Shown: in pieces, positions 1-6,869 of the stretch | How the letters are laid out: each line of letters begins with the position of its first letter | How positions within the stretch are numbered: position 1 is the stretch's first letter | Assembly: GCA_023396535.1 (NCBI GenBank) | Contig: JAEWWD010000151.1 | Span: forward strand, 1-8,431 | Reading direction: 5' to 3' | DNA: 8,431 nt | DNA from: Bacillota bacterium | GTDB lineage: Bacteria > Bacillota > Clostridia > Christensenellales > CAG-138 | Notes under the pieces: model-generated | Told to the model about the DNA's origin: nothing | Seen by the model: only the letters and a program-made list of their open reading frames with translations | Database searches by the model: none | Program-made: the position numbers and the translations under genes

Positions 1-870
1 GTACTGTTCCCCACCGGCGCGCCCATCAACGAGGCGCTCGCAGCAAAACAACTGGATATCGCGCTTAACGGTCTTGCAACCGTATATGCCGTCGCGGCAG
101 GCGATGTGACCTGGATTGGCGAGATCAATACGGCTACCGGTCTGGCGGTATATGTTCGTCCTGACAGCCCGGTGCTCAAGGAAAAAGGGAATGTCGAGGG
201 ATACCCCAATATTTACGGCAGCGTCGATACGCTCAAAGGCTTGACCATACTTGGGCCGCTGGGCACTTCCGCGCAGTTCAACGTCATTACATGGATGAAT
301 AAATTCGGCCTGACGGCTTCCGACTACAAGATGCTGTCCATGGACCACGGTCCCGCCGCGCAGGCGTTCCTGTCCGGCGAAGGAGACGCCATAGCCTCCT
401 CGCCCCCGTATACCTATCAACTGGAGGAAGCGGGCATGGTGAATGTCGCGACGCTGGAAGATACTTCCGGCATTACCCTAATGGACGGCGTATGCGTGGA
501 TAAAGAGTTTCTGACCGCGCATCGCGACCTGGTCAAGAGGTTTATGGAGATCATATACCGCGCGCAGGAGTTGCTTGGCAATGACGACAAATTGGTTTAT
601 GACGTCTGCATGCAGTATTTCAATGAAAACGGCCGTGAATACGACGAAACCCAGATGAACAACGAGATCAAGGAGCGCGATTTCGTCGACAAGGATATTA
701 TGACCGCGCCCGATTACAAGTTCGGCGCCGTGCTGTTTGGCATGGGCAAGTTCTATGTGGACGACGGCAAAATAGATCCCGCAGATTATCCGAACATCGC
801 GACGGGCGTCGACCCGTCCATACTCGAGGAAATCTACGGCATCAAAATCAATGTCTATCAGGATCAATAA
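1..870 (+). CDS. ABC transporter substrate-binding protein, NitT/TauT (SsuA-like) family, 5' end missing
   Basis: The reading frame is open from base 1 and ends in TAA at 868-870, so 289 C-terminal residues are visible and the start lies upstream. The family captures small anions such as sulfonates, nitrate or sulfate esters outside the membrane and delivers them to the permease. Visible signs are an EALAAKQLDIAL stretch (residues 11-22), the hinge-type LKGLTILGPLGTSAQ segment (about 78-92), an AFLSGEGDA segment (about 122-130), and the C-terminal GKFYVDDGKI region typical of NMT1/SsuA-like proteins. Any signal peptide or lipobox would be in the missing part. It heads the transporter genes that follow, and a 71-base gap with a hairpin separates it from the first permease. 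The family call is firm; the ligand is inferred only from the downstream sulfatases. Confidence 0.88.
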   Translation, partial: VLFPTGAPINEALAAKQLDIALNGLATVYAVAAGDVTWIGEINTATGLAVYVRPDSPVLKEKGNVEGYPNIYGSVDTLKGLTILGPLGTSAQFNVITWMNKFGLTASDYKMLSMDHGPAAQAFLSGEGDAIASSPPYTYQLEEAGMVNVATLEDTSGITLMDGVCVDKEFLTAHRDLVKRFMEIIYRAQELLGNDDKLVYDVCMQYFNENGREYDETQMNNEIKERDFVDKDIMTAPDYKFGAVLFGMGKFYVDDGKIDPADYPNIATGVDPSILEEIYGIKINVYQDQ

Positions 871-893
871 CAACGCTCATCCATAGAACAAAC

Positions 894-929
894 TGTGGAA
901 AAGGGACTGTTACAAGTCCCTTTTCCACA
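894..929 (+). terminator. Perfect 15-bp inverted repeat after the binding-protein gene; attenuator-like hairpin
   Basis: TGTGGAAAAGGGACT (894-908) pairs perfectly with AGTCCCTTTTCCACA (915-929) around the 6-base loop GTTACA. The inner part, AAAAGGGACT/AGTCCCTTTT, has the A-tract, stem, T-tract layout of a weak intrinsic terminator, but only four T follow the GC core before CC. Full termination would silence the seven genes downstream, so partial read-through or 3'-end protection of the upstream message is more plausible. Such hairpins commonly let a binding protein be made in excess over its membrane partners. The outer stem ends one base before the next ribosome site. The structure is seen directly; its function is inferred. 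Confidence 0.55.
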
Positions 930-936
930 AGAGGAG
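930..936 (+). promoter_or_regulatory. Ribosome binding site for first permease, abutting the hairpin
   Basis: AGAGGAG ends five bases before the ATG at 942 and begins immediately after the last paired base of the 894-929 hairpin. The site itself stays unpaired, but a ribosome footprint here would overlap the folded stem. The hairpin may therefore also lower initiation at the permease gene. Confidence 0.7.
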
Positions 937-941
937 ACGTT

Positions 942-1727
942 ATGAAAAAAAGCAAAGCATGGCTTTATATATTGATAAGCATATGCTCGGTACTTTTATT
1001 CCTGTCCATCTGGTATGTGTGTACCGACGTACTCAAACTGGTATCGCACAAAACGCTGCCCAGCCCGGTAAAAGTGTTTTCCTCGTTCATCGATAAATTC
1101 TCGAACCCCAACCCGGACGGCGCCGTATTGCTGGATCATGCCGCTTCCAGCCTGAAAATCACTCTGACCGGCTACCTCCTGGCCATATTGGCCGGCGTGC
1201 CGCTGGGGATCGCCATGGCATGGTACGACGCGGTAGACAATTATGTTCGCCCGCTGTTCGATCTGCTTAAGCCCATCCCCGGCGTAGCGTGGGTACCACT
1301 GATGATCATCATGATGGGCATCGGATTCGCTTCCAAGGTTACGGTTATATTCATCTCGGCAGTCGTGCCGGTGCTGCTCAACGCATATTCTGGCATCAAG
1401 CAAACAAAGGACGTGCATATCTGGGTAGCGCGTACGTTCGGGGCGACCAACTGGCAAATGCTCACCCAAATCGCCATCCCCACCTCGCTGCCCTATATCA
1501 TGACGGGCGTGCGCGTAGCCCTGGGCGCGGCATGGACGACGATTGTCGCCGCCGAGCTCATCGCCTCCACGCAGGGTCTTGGTTTTATGATTCAGCAAAG
1601 CCGCGGAATATACCGCCCGGATATCATCATCGTGGGTATGATCACAATCGGCATCATAGGCGCGGTGCTCGCCGCCATATTAATGCTCGTTGAAAAAGTA
1701 CTTGTGAAGGGCAGGGCGCATTCGTGA
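942..1727 (+). CDS. ABC transporter permease 1, NitT/TauT (SsuC-like) family
   Basis: This 261-residue inner-membrane protein has the usual length for SsuC/TauC/NrtB permeases and about six hydrophobic segments (roughly residues 7-27, 74-93, 113-129, 131-150, 185-206 and 228-250). The family motif RPLFDLLKPIPGVAWVPL is at 103-120. The cytoplasmic EAA-type coupling loop, ARTFGATNWQMLTQIAIP (163-180), should dock onto an ATPase. The ATG at 942 is preceded by AGAGGAG at good spacing and followed by MKKSK, a normal start for TM1. Its stop overlaps the GTG start of the second permease by four bases (GTGA), implying translational coupling. It probably forms a heterodimer with that second permease. 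The substrate is not readable from the sequence. Confidence 0.93.
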   Translation: MKKSKAWLYILISICSVLLFLSIWYVCTDVLKLVSHKTLPSPVKVFSSFIDKFSNPNPDGAVLLDHAASSLKITLTGYLLAILAGVPLGIAMAWYDAVDNYVRPLFDLLKPIPGVAWVPLMIIMMGIGFASKVTVIFISAVVPVLLNAYSGIKQTKDVHIWVARTFGATNWQMLTQIAIPTSLPYIMTGVRVALGAAWTTIVAAELIASTQGLGFMIQQSRGIYRPDIIIVGMITIGIIGAVLAAILMLVEKVLVKGRAHS

Positions 1728-2509
1728 CTCAGAGTATACAAAACAAGCGCCGGAATATACTCCGGGCGTCACTATCGATATTTGTATTTTTGCTTCTGTG
1801 GCAGTTTTCCACAATGTTCACATCGCTGGGCAGGCTGATGCCTTCGCCCGTCGTCGCTTTGGGGGCTTTCTTCAAAAGCTTTGCCGAGCCCATCGGCCCC
1901 TATCCGATGTATATACACATTTACTGGAGCCTGATGCGCGTAATGCCGTTCTATATCGTGGGCTCGCTGTGCGGTATCGCGCTGGGCATCACGATGGGCT
2001 GGTATAAAGCGGTTGCCGCGATATTCCGGCCGCTGTTCGAAGTGTTTCGCCCCATCCCTCCTATCGCATGGATTCCCATCGCGATCGTATGGTTTGGAAT
2101 CGGCGAAGGCTCCAAGTGGTTTTTGATATTCCTTGCGTCCTTCATGAACACGACCATCAATTCCTACGCGGGAGCGAAAAGCGTAGACCCGGTGCTGGTC
2201 GGCTGCTCCAAAATGCTGGGCGCGAGCGACGGACAGATATTTACGAGCGTGGTCCTTCCAAGCTCCGTGCCGTATATATTCGCGGGCCTGCAGGTCGCGC
2301 TTTCCTCCAGTTGGGCGACGATCGTCGCGGCTGAAATGATACGTTCCTCCGAAGGCGTGGGCTGGATCATCATCAGCAGTCAGGAAACGAATAACGCGGT
2401 AAATACGCTTGTGGGCGTCATCGCCATCGGAATCGTCGGGTTCATACTGGCGATCATCATGCGGGGAGTGGAGGCAAAGCTGTGCAAATGGACGAAAAGA
2501 GGAATATAA
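1724..2509 (+). CDS. ABC transporter permease 2, NitT/TauT (SsuC-like) family
   Basis: This second 261-residue permease is related to, but clearly different from, the one before it. Hydrophobic segments lie near residues 14-33, 71-92, 115-127, 131-149, 184-205 and 227-247. FRPLFEVFRPIPPIAWIP (101-118) is the family motif and CSKMLGASDGQIFTSVVLP (161-179) is the EAA-type loop. The start is a GTG overlapping the previous stop as GTGA. The next in-frame ATG (1814) would remove TM1, so the GTG is preferred although only a weak AAGG (1707-1710) precedes it. Its 3' end overlaps the start of the first ATPase gene. Two unlike permeases side by side suggest a heterodimeric transmembrane core. Confidence 0.92.
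   Translation: MTQSIQNKRRNILRASLSIFVFLLLWQFSTMFTSLGRLMPSPVVALGAFFKSFAEPIGPYPMYIHIYWSLMRVMPFYIVGSLCGIALGITMGWYKAVAAIFRPLFEVFRPIPPIAWIPIAIVWFGIGEGSKWFLIFLASFMNTTINSYAGAKSVDPVLVGCSKMLGASDGQIFTSVVLPSSVPYIFAGLQVALSSSWATIVAAEMIRSSEGVGWIIISSQETNNAVNTLVGVIAIGIVGFILAIIMRGVEAKLCKWTKRGI
2470..2474 (+). promoter_or_regulatory. Ribosome binding site inside permease 2, deciding the ATPase 1 start
   Basis: GGAGG lies seven bases before GTG 2482 and thirteen before ATG 2488, which are two codons apart in the same frame. The spacing favours the GTG, while codon preference favours the ATG. The choice changes the protein by only two residues. Confidence 0.6.
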
Positions 2510-3258
2510 ACAACATTATTGTCGCGAAAGGCGTCAGCAAGACCTTTACGACAAAGCGCGGAACGACGCGCGTGATAGAGAATATCGACTTGGAAGTACA
2601 TGAAAACGAACTGGTGGTGCTTTTCGGGCCCGGCCAGTGCGGCAAAACCACCACGCTCAACGTGTTGAGCGGGCTGGAATCCGCGTCGACAGGCACCGTA
2701 TACGTAAACGATAAACTGATCACCAAGCCCGGTCCCGACAGAGGGTTCGTTTTCCAATCCATCGCGCTTTATCCGTGGCTGACCGTCATGGGCAATGTGG
2801 AATACGGTTTGAAAATGCGCGGCGTCAACAAGGCGGAACGGCAGAAAAAGGCAAAGCATTACATCGACCTGGTTGGATTGCAAGGCTTTGAAAACCGCTT
2901 TCCCAACCAGCTTTCGGGCGGCATGCAGCAGCGCGTCGGCATCGCGCGGGCATACTGCAACGAGCCGGTCGTGTTGTTCATGGATGAACCGTTCGGCGCA
3001 CTGGACGCGCAGACACGTTACCTCATGCAGCAGGAACTGATCCGCATCTGGGAAACGGAGAAGCGCACCATCCTATTCGTCACCAATAACATTGAAGAAG
3101 CGATTTATCTGGCCGACAGGATAGTCCTGCTGACCAATTGCCCGACGAAAATCAAAAAAGAGTATAAAATTGGCTTCCCGCGGCCGCGCAATTATACGGA
3201 CCCGGCTTTCCTGACGCTTCGCGAGGAAATCACTAGCCACATGGATAAGACCCTGTAG
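2482..3258 (+). CDS. ABC transporter ATPase 1, NitT/TauT (SsuB-like), switch histidine replaced
   Basis: This 258-residue cytoplasmic nucleotide-binding subunit should power import through the neighbouring permeases. In order it shows Walker A GPGQCGKT (49-56), Q-loop Q92, signature LSGGM (144-148), Walker B VVLFMDE (163-169, with catalytic E169), D-loop ALD (173-175), and a C-terminal PRPR segment (233-236) typical of NitT/TauT ATPases. Two features are odd. The switch (H-loop) position, normally VTH, reads VTNN with N202 (codon AAT, 3085-3087), and Walker A has Gln52 where this family usually has Gly. Its signature is intact. The gene overlaps permease 2 by 28 bases if the GTG at 2482 is used, or 22 if the ATG at 2488 is used. 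Length and frame are normal, so it is not a pseudogene; it probably pairs with the next ATPase. Confidence 0.92.
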   Translation: MQMDEKRNINNIIVAKGVSKTFTTKRGTTRVIENIDLEVHENELVVLFGPGQCGKTTTLNVLSGLESASTGTVYVNDKLITKPGPDRGFVFQSIALYPWLTVMGNVEYGLKMRGVNKAERQKKAKHYIDLVGLQGFENRFPNQLSGGMQQRVGIARAYCNEPVVLFMDEPFGALDAQTRYLMQQELIRIWETEKRTILFVTNNIEEAIYLADRIVLLTNCPTKIKKEYKIGFPRPRNYTDPAFLTLREEITSHMDKTL

Positions 3259-3270
3259 GAGGACGCGCAA

Positions 3271-4011
3271 ATGGAGAAAGTGAAAGTAAAGGTCAGAAAC
3301 CTTACCAAGAAATTCGGCGATTTGCTCGTGCTCGACGATGTATCCTTCGACGTGATGGAACGCGAGTTTATGTGCGTGGTCGGACCCACGGGCTGCGGAA
3401 AAACGACATTTTTGAACAGCCTTACCAAACTTTACACCCCCACCTCTGGCGAGATACTGGTCAACGACGAGCCTGTCGATATGCACAAGCACAACATTTC
3501 CTATATATTCCAGGAGAACTCCACCATGCCTTGGCTGAATGTGGAAGAGAACGTGGGGTTTGGGCTGAAAATCAAGGGTGTGCACGCGCATGCAAAAAAA
3601 GAGGCGCTGGACGAAGTTCTGGAAATCGTAGGCCTGAACGCCTTTCGAAAATACTACCCCAACGAATTATCCGCGAGCATGCTGCAGCGAGTCGTCATCG
3701 CGCGCGCGTTTGCCACCAAACCTGAATTGCTGCTGATGGATGAGCCGTATGGGCAACTGGATATCGAGCTGCGCTTTAAACTGGAGGATGAACTGGTCAA
3801 GTTATGGCAGCGCACCGGAACGACAGTGCTGTTCATCACCCATAACATCGAGGAAGCCGTATATCTGAGCGAAAAAATACTGGTGCTGACCAACAAGCCT
3901 ACAAAAATCAAGCGCATGATCGAGAACCATCTGCCCCGTCCGCGCAGCGTGGTGGACCCTGAATTTATAAAACTTCGGAATGAAGTGACCGAACTGATTA
4001 AGTGGTGGTAA
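3271..4011 (+). CDS. ABC transporter ATPase 2, NitT/TauT (SsuB-like), degenerate signature motif
   Basis: This 246-residue ATPase subunit is preceded by AGGAGG (3257-3262), which overlaps the previous gene's stop and lies eight bases before the ATG. It shows Walker A GPTGCGKT (38-45), Q-loop Q81, Walker B LLLMDE (153-158, with E158), D-loop QLD (162-164) and switch histidine H191 in ITHNIEEA, all consistent with a working hydrolytic site. The ABC signature is abnormal: LSASM (133-137, bases 3667-3681) replaces LSGGx, removing both glycines that contact the partner's ATP. The C-terminal LPRPR (221-225) again marks the NitT/TauT family. Its defect complements that of ATPase 1, which supports a heterodimer with one canonical and one degenerate site. 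Only two bases separate its stop from the sulfatase start. Confidence 0.92.
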   Translation: MEKVKVKVRNLTKKFGDLLVLDDVSFDVMEREFMCVVGPTGCGKTTFLNSLTKLYTPTSGEILVNDEPVDMHKHNISYIFQENSTMPWLNVEENVGFGLKIKGVHAHAKKEALDEVLEIVGLNAFRKYYPNELSASMLQRVVIARAFATKPELLLMDEPYGQLDIELRFKLEDELVKLWQRTGTTVLFITHNIEEAVYLSEKILVLTNKPTKIKRMIENHLPRPRSVVDPEFIKLRNEVTELIKWW

Positions 4012-4013
4012 GC

Positions 4014-5357
4014 ATGAAAAAACAGAATATCGTATTTTTCTTCTCCGACCAGCAGCGGTTTGATACGCTGGGCGTGAATGGACAAAAGCTCAACGTGACG
4101 CCCCATCTCGACTCGTTCGCGGCGGAAGCGACGAACTTTGTCAGCACATACACGGTACAGCCGGTTTGCGGCCCCGCCCGCGCCTGCCTGCAATCCGGGC
4201 TGTACCCCACAGAAGTGGGCTGCCATCGCAACGGGATTCCGCTGCCGGAAAATATCGACACGCTCGCGCGGCGTATGCGGCGCGCGGGGTACAATGTCGC
4301 GTATGTCGGGAAGTGGCACCTGGGCAGCGACAACAACGACGCCTGCATTACAGATGATATCGTAAAACCTGTTCCGCTGTCCCGCAGGGGCGGCTATGAC
4401 GATTACTGGATGGTATCGGATTTGCTCGAATCCACCTCCCACGGCTACGACGGGCATGTATTTGATAAGGATAACCGCAGGGTGGAATTCAAGGGGTACA
4501 GGACGGACTGCATCACGGATTTCGCGTTGGATTATCTGCGCGATTATAACAGTGAAAAGCCGTTCTTCCTGTTCGTATCCCATATCGAGCCGCACCACCA
4601 GAACGACCATAACAATTTCGAGGCGCCAGACGGCGTGCGCGAGTTGTTCGAAACCTACGAGCAACCCGCCGATCTTCCGCCCGGCCTGGGGGACTGGGAA
4701 TCGTATTATCCGGATTACCTGGGTTGCTGCCACGCGCTGGACAGGAACTTCGGCAGGCTTTGCGCCTTCCTGAAAGAGAAGGGCATTTACGACGATACCG
4801 CCGTGATATACGCAAGCGATCATGGCTGTCATTTTCGGACGCTGCTGAGCGAAGTATCCCCCAACGGCGGATACGACGACTATAAGCGCAACAGCTTTGA
4901 AAACACCATACATGTGCCGCTGCTTATTAAAGGCGCAGGCTTCGCCGCGGGGATAAAGGAAGAAAAGCTTGTCAGCCTGATAGATCTGCCCCTGACTCTG
5001 CTGGACATGGCGGGCGCAGACGCATCCGGCGTAAGGGGCCGGAGTCTTGTGCGCATTTCCGATTCAGCCAATTGGGAGAACGCCGTCTACCTGCAGATCA
5101 GCGAAAGCTATGTCGGCCGCTGCGTACGCACGGAGCGCTATAAATACGCTATCCACGCCCCGGAGCTCAACCCGTGGGACGACGACGGAGTGGCCGCCGA
5201 ATATTCTCAAAAGTATCTGTTCGATCTGGGTAACGACCCTCTGGAGCAAAACAACCTCATAAGCGCTCCGGCATATGCGCAGATCAGGCAGGAGCTTAAA
5301 GCGCTGCTGCTCCGGTTTTCCCGCGACGCCAATGAAACGATTTCTATCAAGGAGTAA
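4014..5357 (+). CDS. Type-I sulfatase 1 (CGPAR motif), probably cytoplasmic
   Basis: This 447-residue sulfatase should hydrolyse an organic sulfate ester to sulfate plus alcohol, using a formylglycine made from Cys52 in CGPAR (52-56). Other active-site signs are SDQQR with metal ligand D12, GKWHLG (99-104, K100 and H102), SHIEPHHQNDH (189-199), ASDHG with D269 and H270, and VPLLIKG (301-307). YLFDLGNDPLEQNNL (401-415) is the usual C-terminal sulfatase motif. The N-terminus, MKKQNIVFFFSDQQR, enters the catalytic core at once, leaving no room for a signal peptide. ATG 4014 was chosen over in-frame GTG 4002/4005 because those lie inside the previous gene and GGTGG precedes the ATG at good spacing. 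The GYDDYW and PDYLGCC segments look like a recurring bacterial sulfatase subfamily. A phosphonate monoesterase in the same superfamily is a less likely alternative. Confidence 0.9.
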   Translation: MKKQNIVFFFSDQQRFDTLGVNGQKLNVTPHLDSFAAEATNFVSTYTVQPVCGPARACLQSGLYPTEVGCHRNGIPLPENIDTLARRMRRAGYNVAYVGKWHLGSDNNDACITDDIVKPVPLSRRGGYDDYWMVSDLLESTSHGYDGHVFDKDNRRVEFKGYRTDCITDFALDYLRDYNSEKPFFLFVSHIEPHHQNDHNNFEAPDGVRELFETYEQPADLPPGLGDWESYYPDYLGCCHALDRNFGRLCAFLKEKGIYDDTAVIYASDHGCHFRTLLSEVSPNGGYDDYKRNSFENTIHVPLLIKGAGFAAGIKEEKLVSLIDLPLTLLDMAGADASGVRGRSLVRISDSANWENAVYLQISESYVGRCVRTERYKYAIHAPELNPWDDDGVAAEYSQKYLFDLGNDPLEQNNLISAPAYAQIRQELKALLLRFSRDANETISIKE

Positions 5358-5362
5358 GGACC

Positions 5363-6820
5363 ATGCGTAAACAACCCAACATTATTCTTGTCAACTGCGA
5401 CGACCTCGGATACGGGGATCTCGGATGCTACGGCTCCGTCAACAACGATACGCCGAATATCGACCGGTTAGCGGCGGACGGCATGCGCTTTACGGATTTC
5501 TACATGGCCTCCCCCGTTTGCTCGCCCTCACGCGCGGCCATGATGACGGGCTGCTATCCGCCGCGCATCAGCTTCGGCGATCTGGACGGCGACATCGTGC
5601 TGTTCCCCGGGCAGGATATCGGCCTGCATCCCGATGAAATCACCATAGCCGACCTTCTCAAACAGTCGGGCTATGCGACCATGCACGTAGGCAAGTGGCA
5701 TTGCGGCGACCAGGACGAATTCCTGCCGACCAGCCATGGCTTTGACGACTATTACGGCATTCCGTTCAGCAACGATATGGGCAGAATGATCGGCCGCGAA
5801 ACCACGCCCCCGCTTCCATTGCTGCACGGCAGGCAAGTGATACAGGAACAGCCGGATTTAACCTCCATTACAGAGCGATATGCGGAAAAGAGTGTGGAAT
5901 TTATACGCGCCAACAGCGGGCGTCCGTTCTTCCTGTATCTCGCGCATATGCACGTGCACCTACCGCTGTACGCCGCGCCCACGTTCGTGGAGCGTTCGCG
6001 CAACGGGGATTATGGCGCGTGCGTAATGGCGATCGACTGGGCGATGGGCGTAATTGTAAATGAATTGGAAAAATGTGGGTTGTTCGAGGATACGCTCATC
6101 ATATTCACATCGGACAACGGCTCTCGCAACGACAGGGGCGACAGCAACGGGAAGCTGCGCGGCAACAAAGCCACAACCTGGGAGGGCGGCATGCGCGTTC
6201 CATTTATCGTGCATTGGCCCGGACATGTCAGGCCGTCCGTTAATACCGAAATCGTTGCCTCCATGGATTTATACCCTACTCTCGCGCGCATTGCCGGCGT
6301 TAAAATTCCAACGGATAGAATCATAGATGGGCTGGATATCACAGACTTGCTGCTTTCCAATGCCGAAAAATCCCCTCGCGACACGGTATTCTATTACATG
6401 ATGAACAAACTGGAAGCCGTACGCGTCGGGGATTATAAGCTCTTTGTCTCCCGTCCGCCACAGAAAGAGATCAACGTTGCGGAAAACGGAACGCTTGATT
6501 TATATGTCATGATGGATGAAGAGGAGGGCAAAACGAAGAACCGCGCAGGCGTTGCGGCAAGCGAGACCGTATACGAGCTTTACAATCTGCGGGAAGATAT
6601 CGGCGAAACGACGAACATCTATGCGGAGCATCCGGATATCGTCGCACGGCTTATGGAAAAGATTGAGGCCTGCCGGCAGGACATGGGCGACTCCGTCACC
6701 GGCGTCGCCGGCAAAAGCGTCCGCCCCATCGGAAGAGTGCAGAACCCCAGGCCGCTTACCCAATACGACGAGAACCACCCGTACATCATCGCGCTGTATG
6801 ACCGAAACGAAATCGGATAA
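5363..6820 (+). CDS. Type-I sulfatase 2, arylsulfatase A-like (CSPSR motif), probably cytoplasmic
   Basis: This 485-residue protein is the most classical of the three sulfatases and resembles the arylsulfatase A group in length and layout. The metal site begins with D13-D14, and the formylglycine Cys53 lies in CSPSR (53-57), followed by AAMMTGCYP. K111 and H113 are in VGKWHCG, a catalytic-type His199 is in HMHVHLP, D251-N252 are in TSDNGS, and K269 is in the RGNKATTWEGGMRVP region. The C-terminal NPRPL and YDENHPYIIALYD are also typical of this group. No signal peptide precedes the core, unlike exported arylsulfatases. AAGGAG (5349-5354) lies eight bases before the ATG and overlaps the end of the previous gene, leaving five bases between the two. 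The family is firm and the substrate unknown; 'aryl' is only a family label. Confidence 0.93.
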   Translation: MRKQPNIILVNCDDLGYGDLGCYGSVNNDTPNIDRLAADGMRFTDFYMASPVCSPSRAAMMTGCYPPRISFGDLDGDIVLFPGQDIGLHPDEITIADLLKQSGYATMHVGKWHCGDQDEFLPTSHGFDDYYGIPFSNDMGRMIGRETTPPLPLLHGRQVIQEQPDLTSITERYAEKSVEFIRANSGRPFFLYLAHMHVHLPLYAAPTFVERSRNGDYGACVMAIDWAMGVIVNELEKCGLFEDTLIIFTSDNGSRNDRGDSNGKLRGNKATTWEGGMRVPFIVHWPGHVRPSVNTEIVASMDLYPTLARIAGVKIPTDRIIDGLDITDLLLSNAEKSPRDTVFYYMMNKLEAVRVGDYKLFVSRPPQKEINVAENGTLDLYVMMDEEEGKTKNRAGVAASETVYELYNLREDIGETTNIYAEHPDIVARLMEKIEACRQDMGDSVTGVAGKSVRPIGRVQNPRPLTQYDENHPYIIALYDRNEIG

Positions 6821-6869
6821 GCGACGCCGCCTCTCAACCGATACCGCATGCATAAAGGATAAGTGAGCT

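Noticed and set aside
106..108. GTG as the start of the binding-protein gene
   Set aside because: The same frame is open back to base 1 and the upstream residues (EALAAKQLDIAL) fit the family, so this is an internal Val codon of a gene cut by the window edge.
4002..4004. GTG as the start of sulfatase 1
   Set aside because: It lies inside the last codons of ATPase 2 and would add MVVS before MKKQN; the ATG at 4014 has a usable GGTGG upstream and gives a normal sulfatase N-terminus.
3654..4913. A 419-codon open frame on the minus strand opposite ATPase 2 and sulfatase 1
   Set aside because: It lies antisense to two well-supported genes with intact catalytic motifs, shows no recognisable family pattern, and has the biased composition expected of a GC-rich shadow frame.
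6702..6714. CCGGCGTCGCCGG inverted repeat
   Set aside because: It lies within the sulfatase 2 coding sequence, has a 1-base centre, and is explained by GC-rich codons for Gly, Val and Ala.
6821..6869. Internal promoter or terminator between sulfatases 2 and 3
   Set aside because: The 49-base gap contains a ribosome site but no convincing -35/-10 pair and no hairpin followed by T residues.
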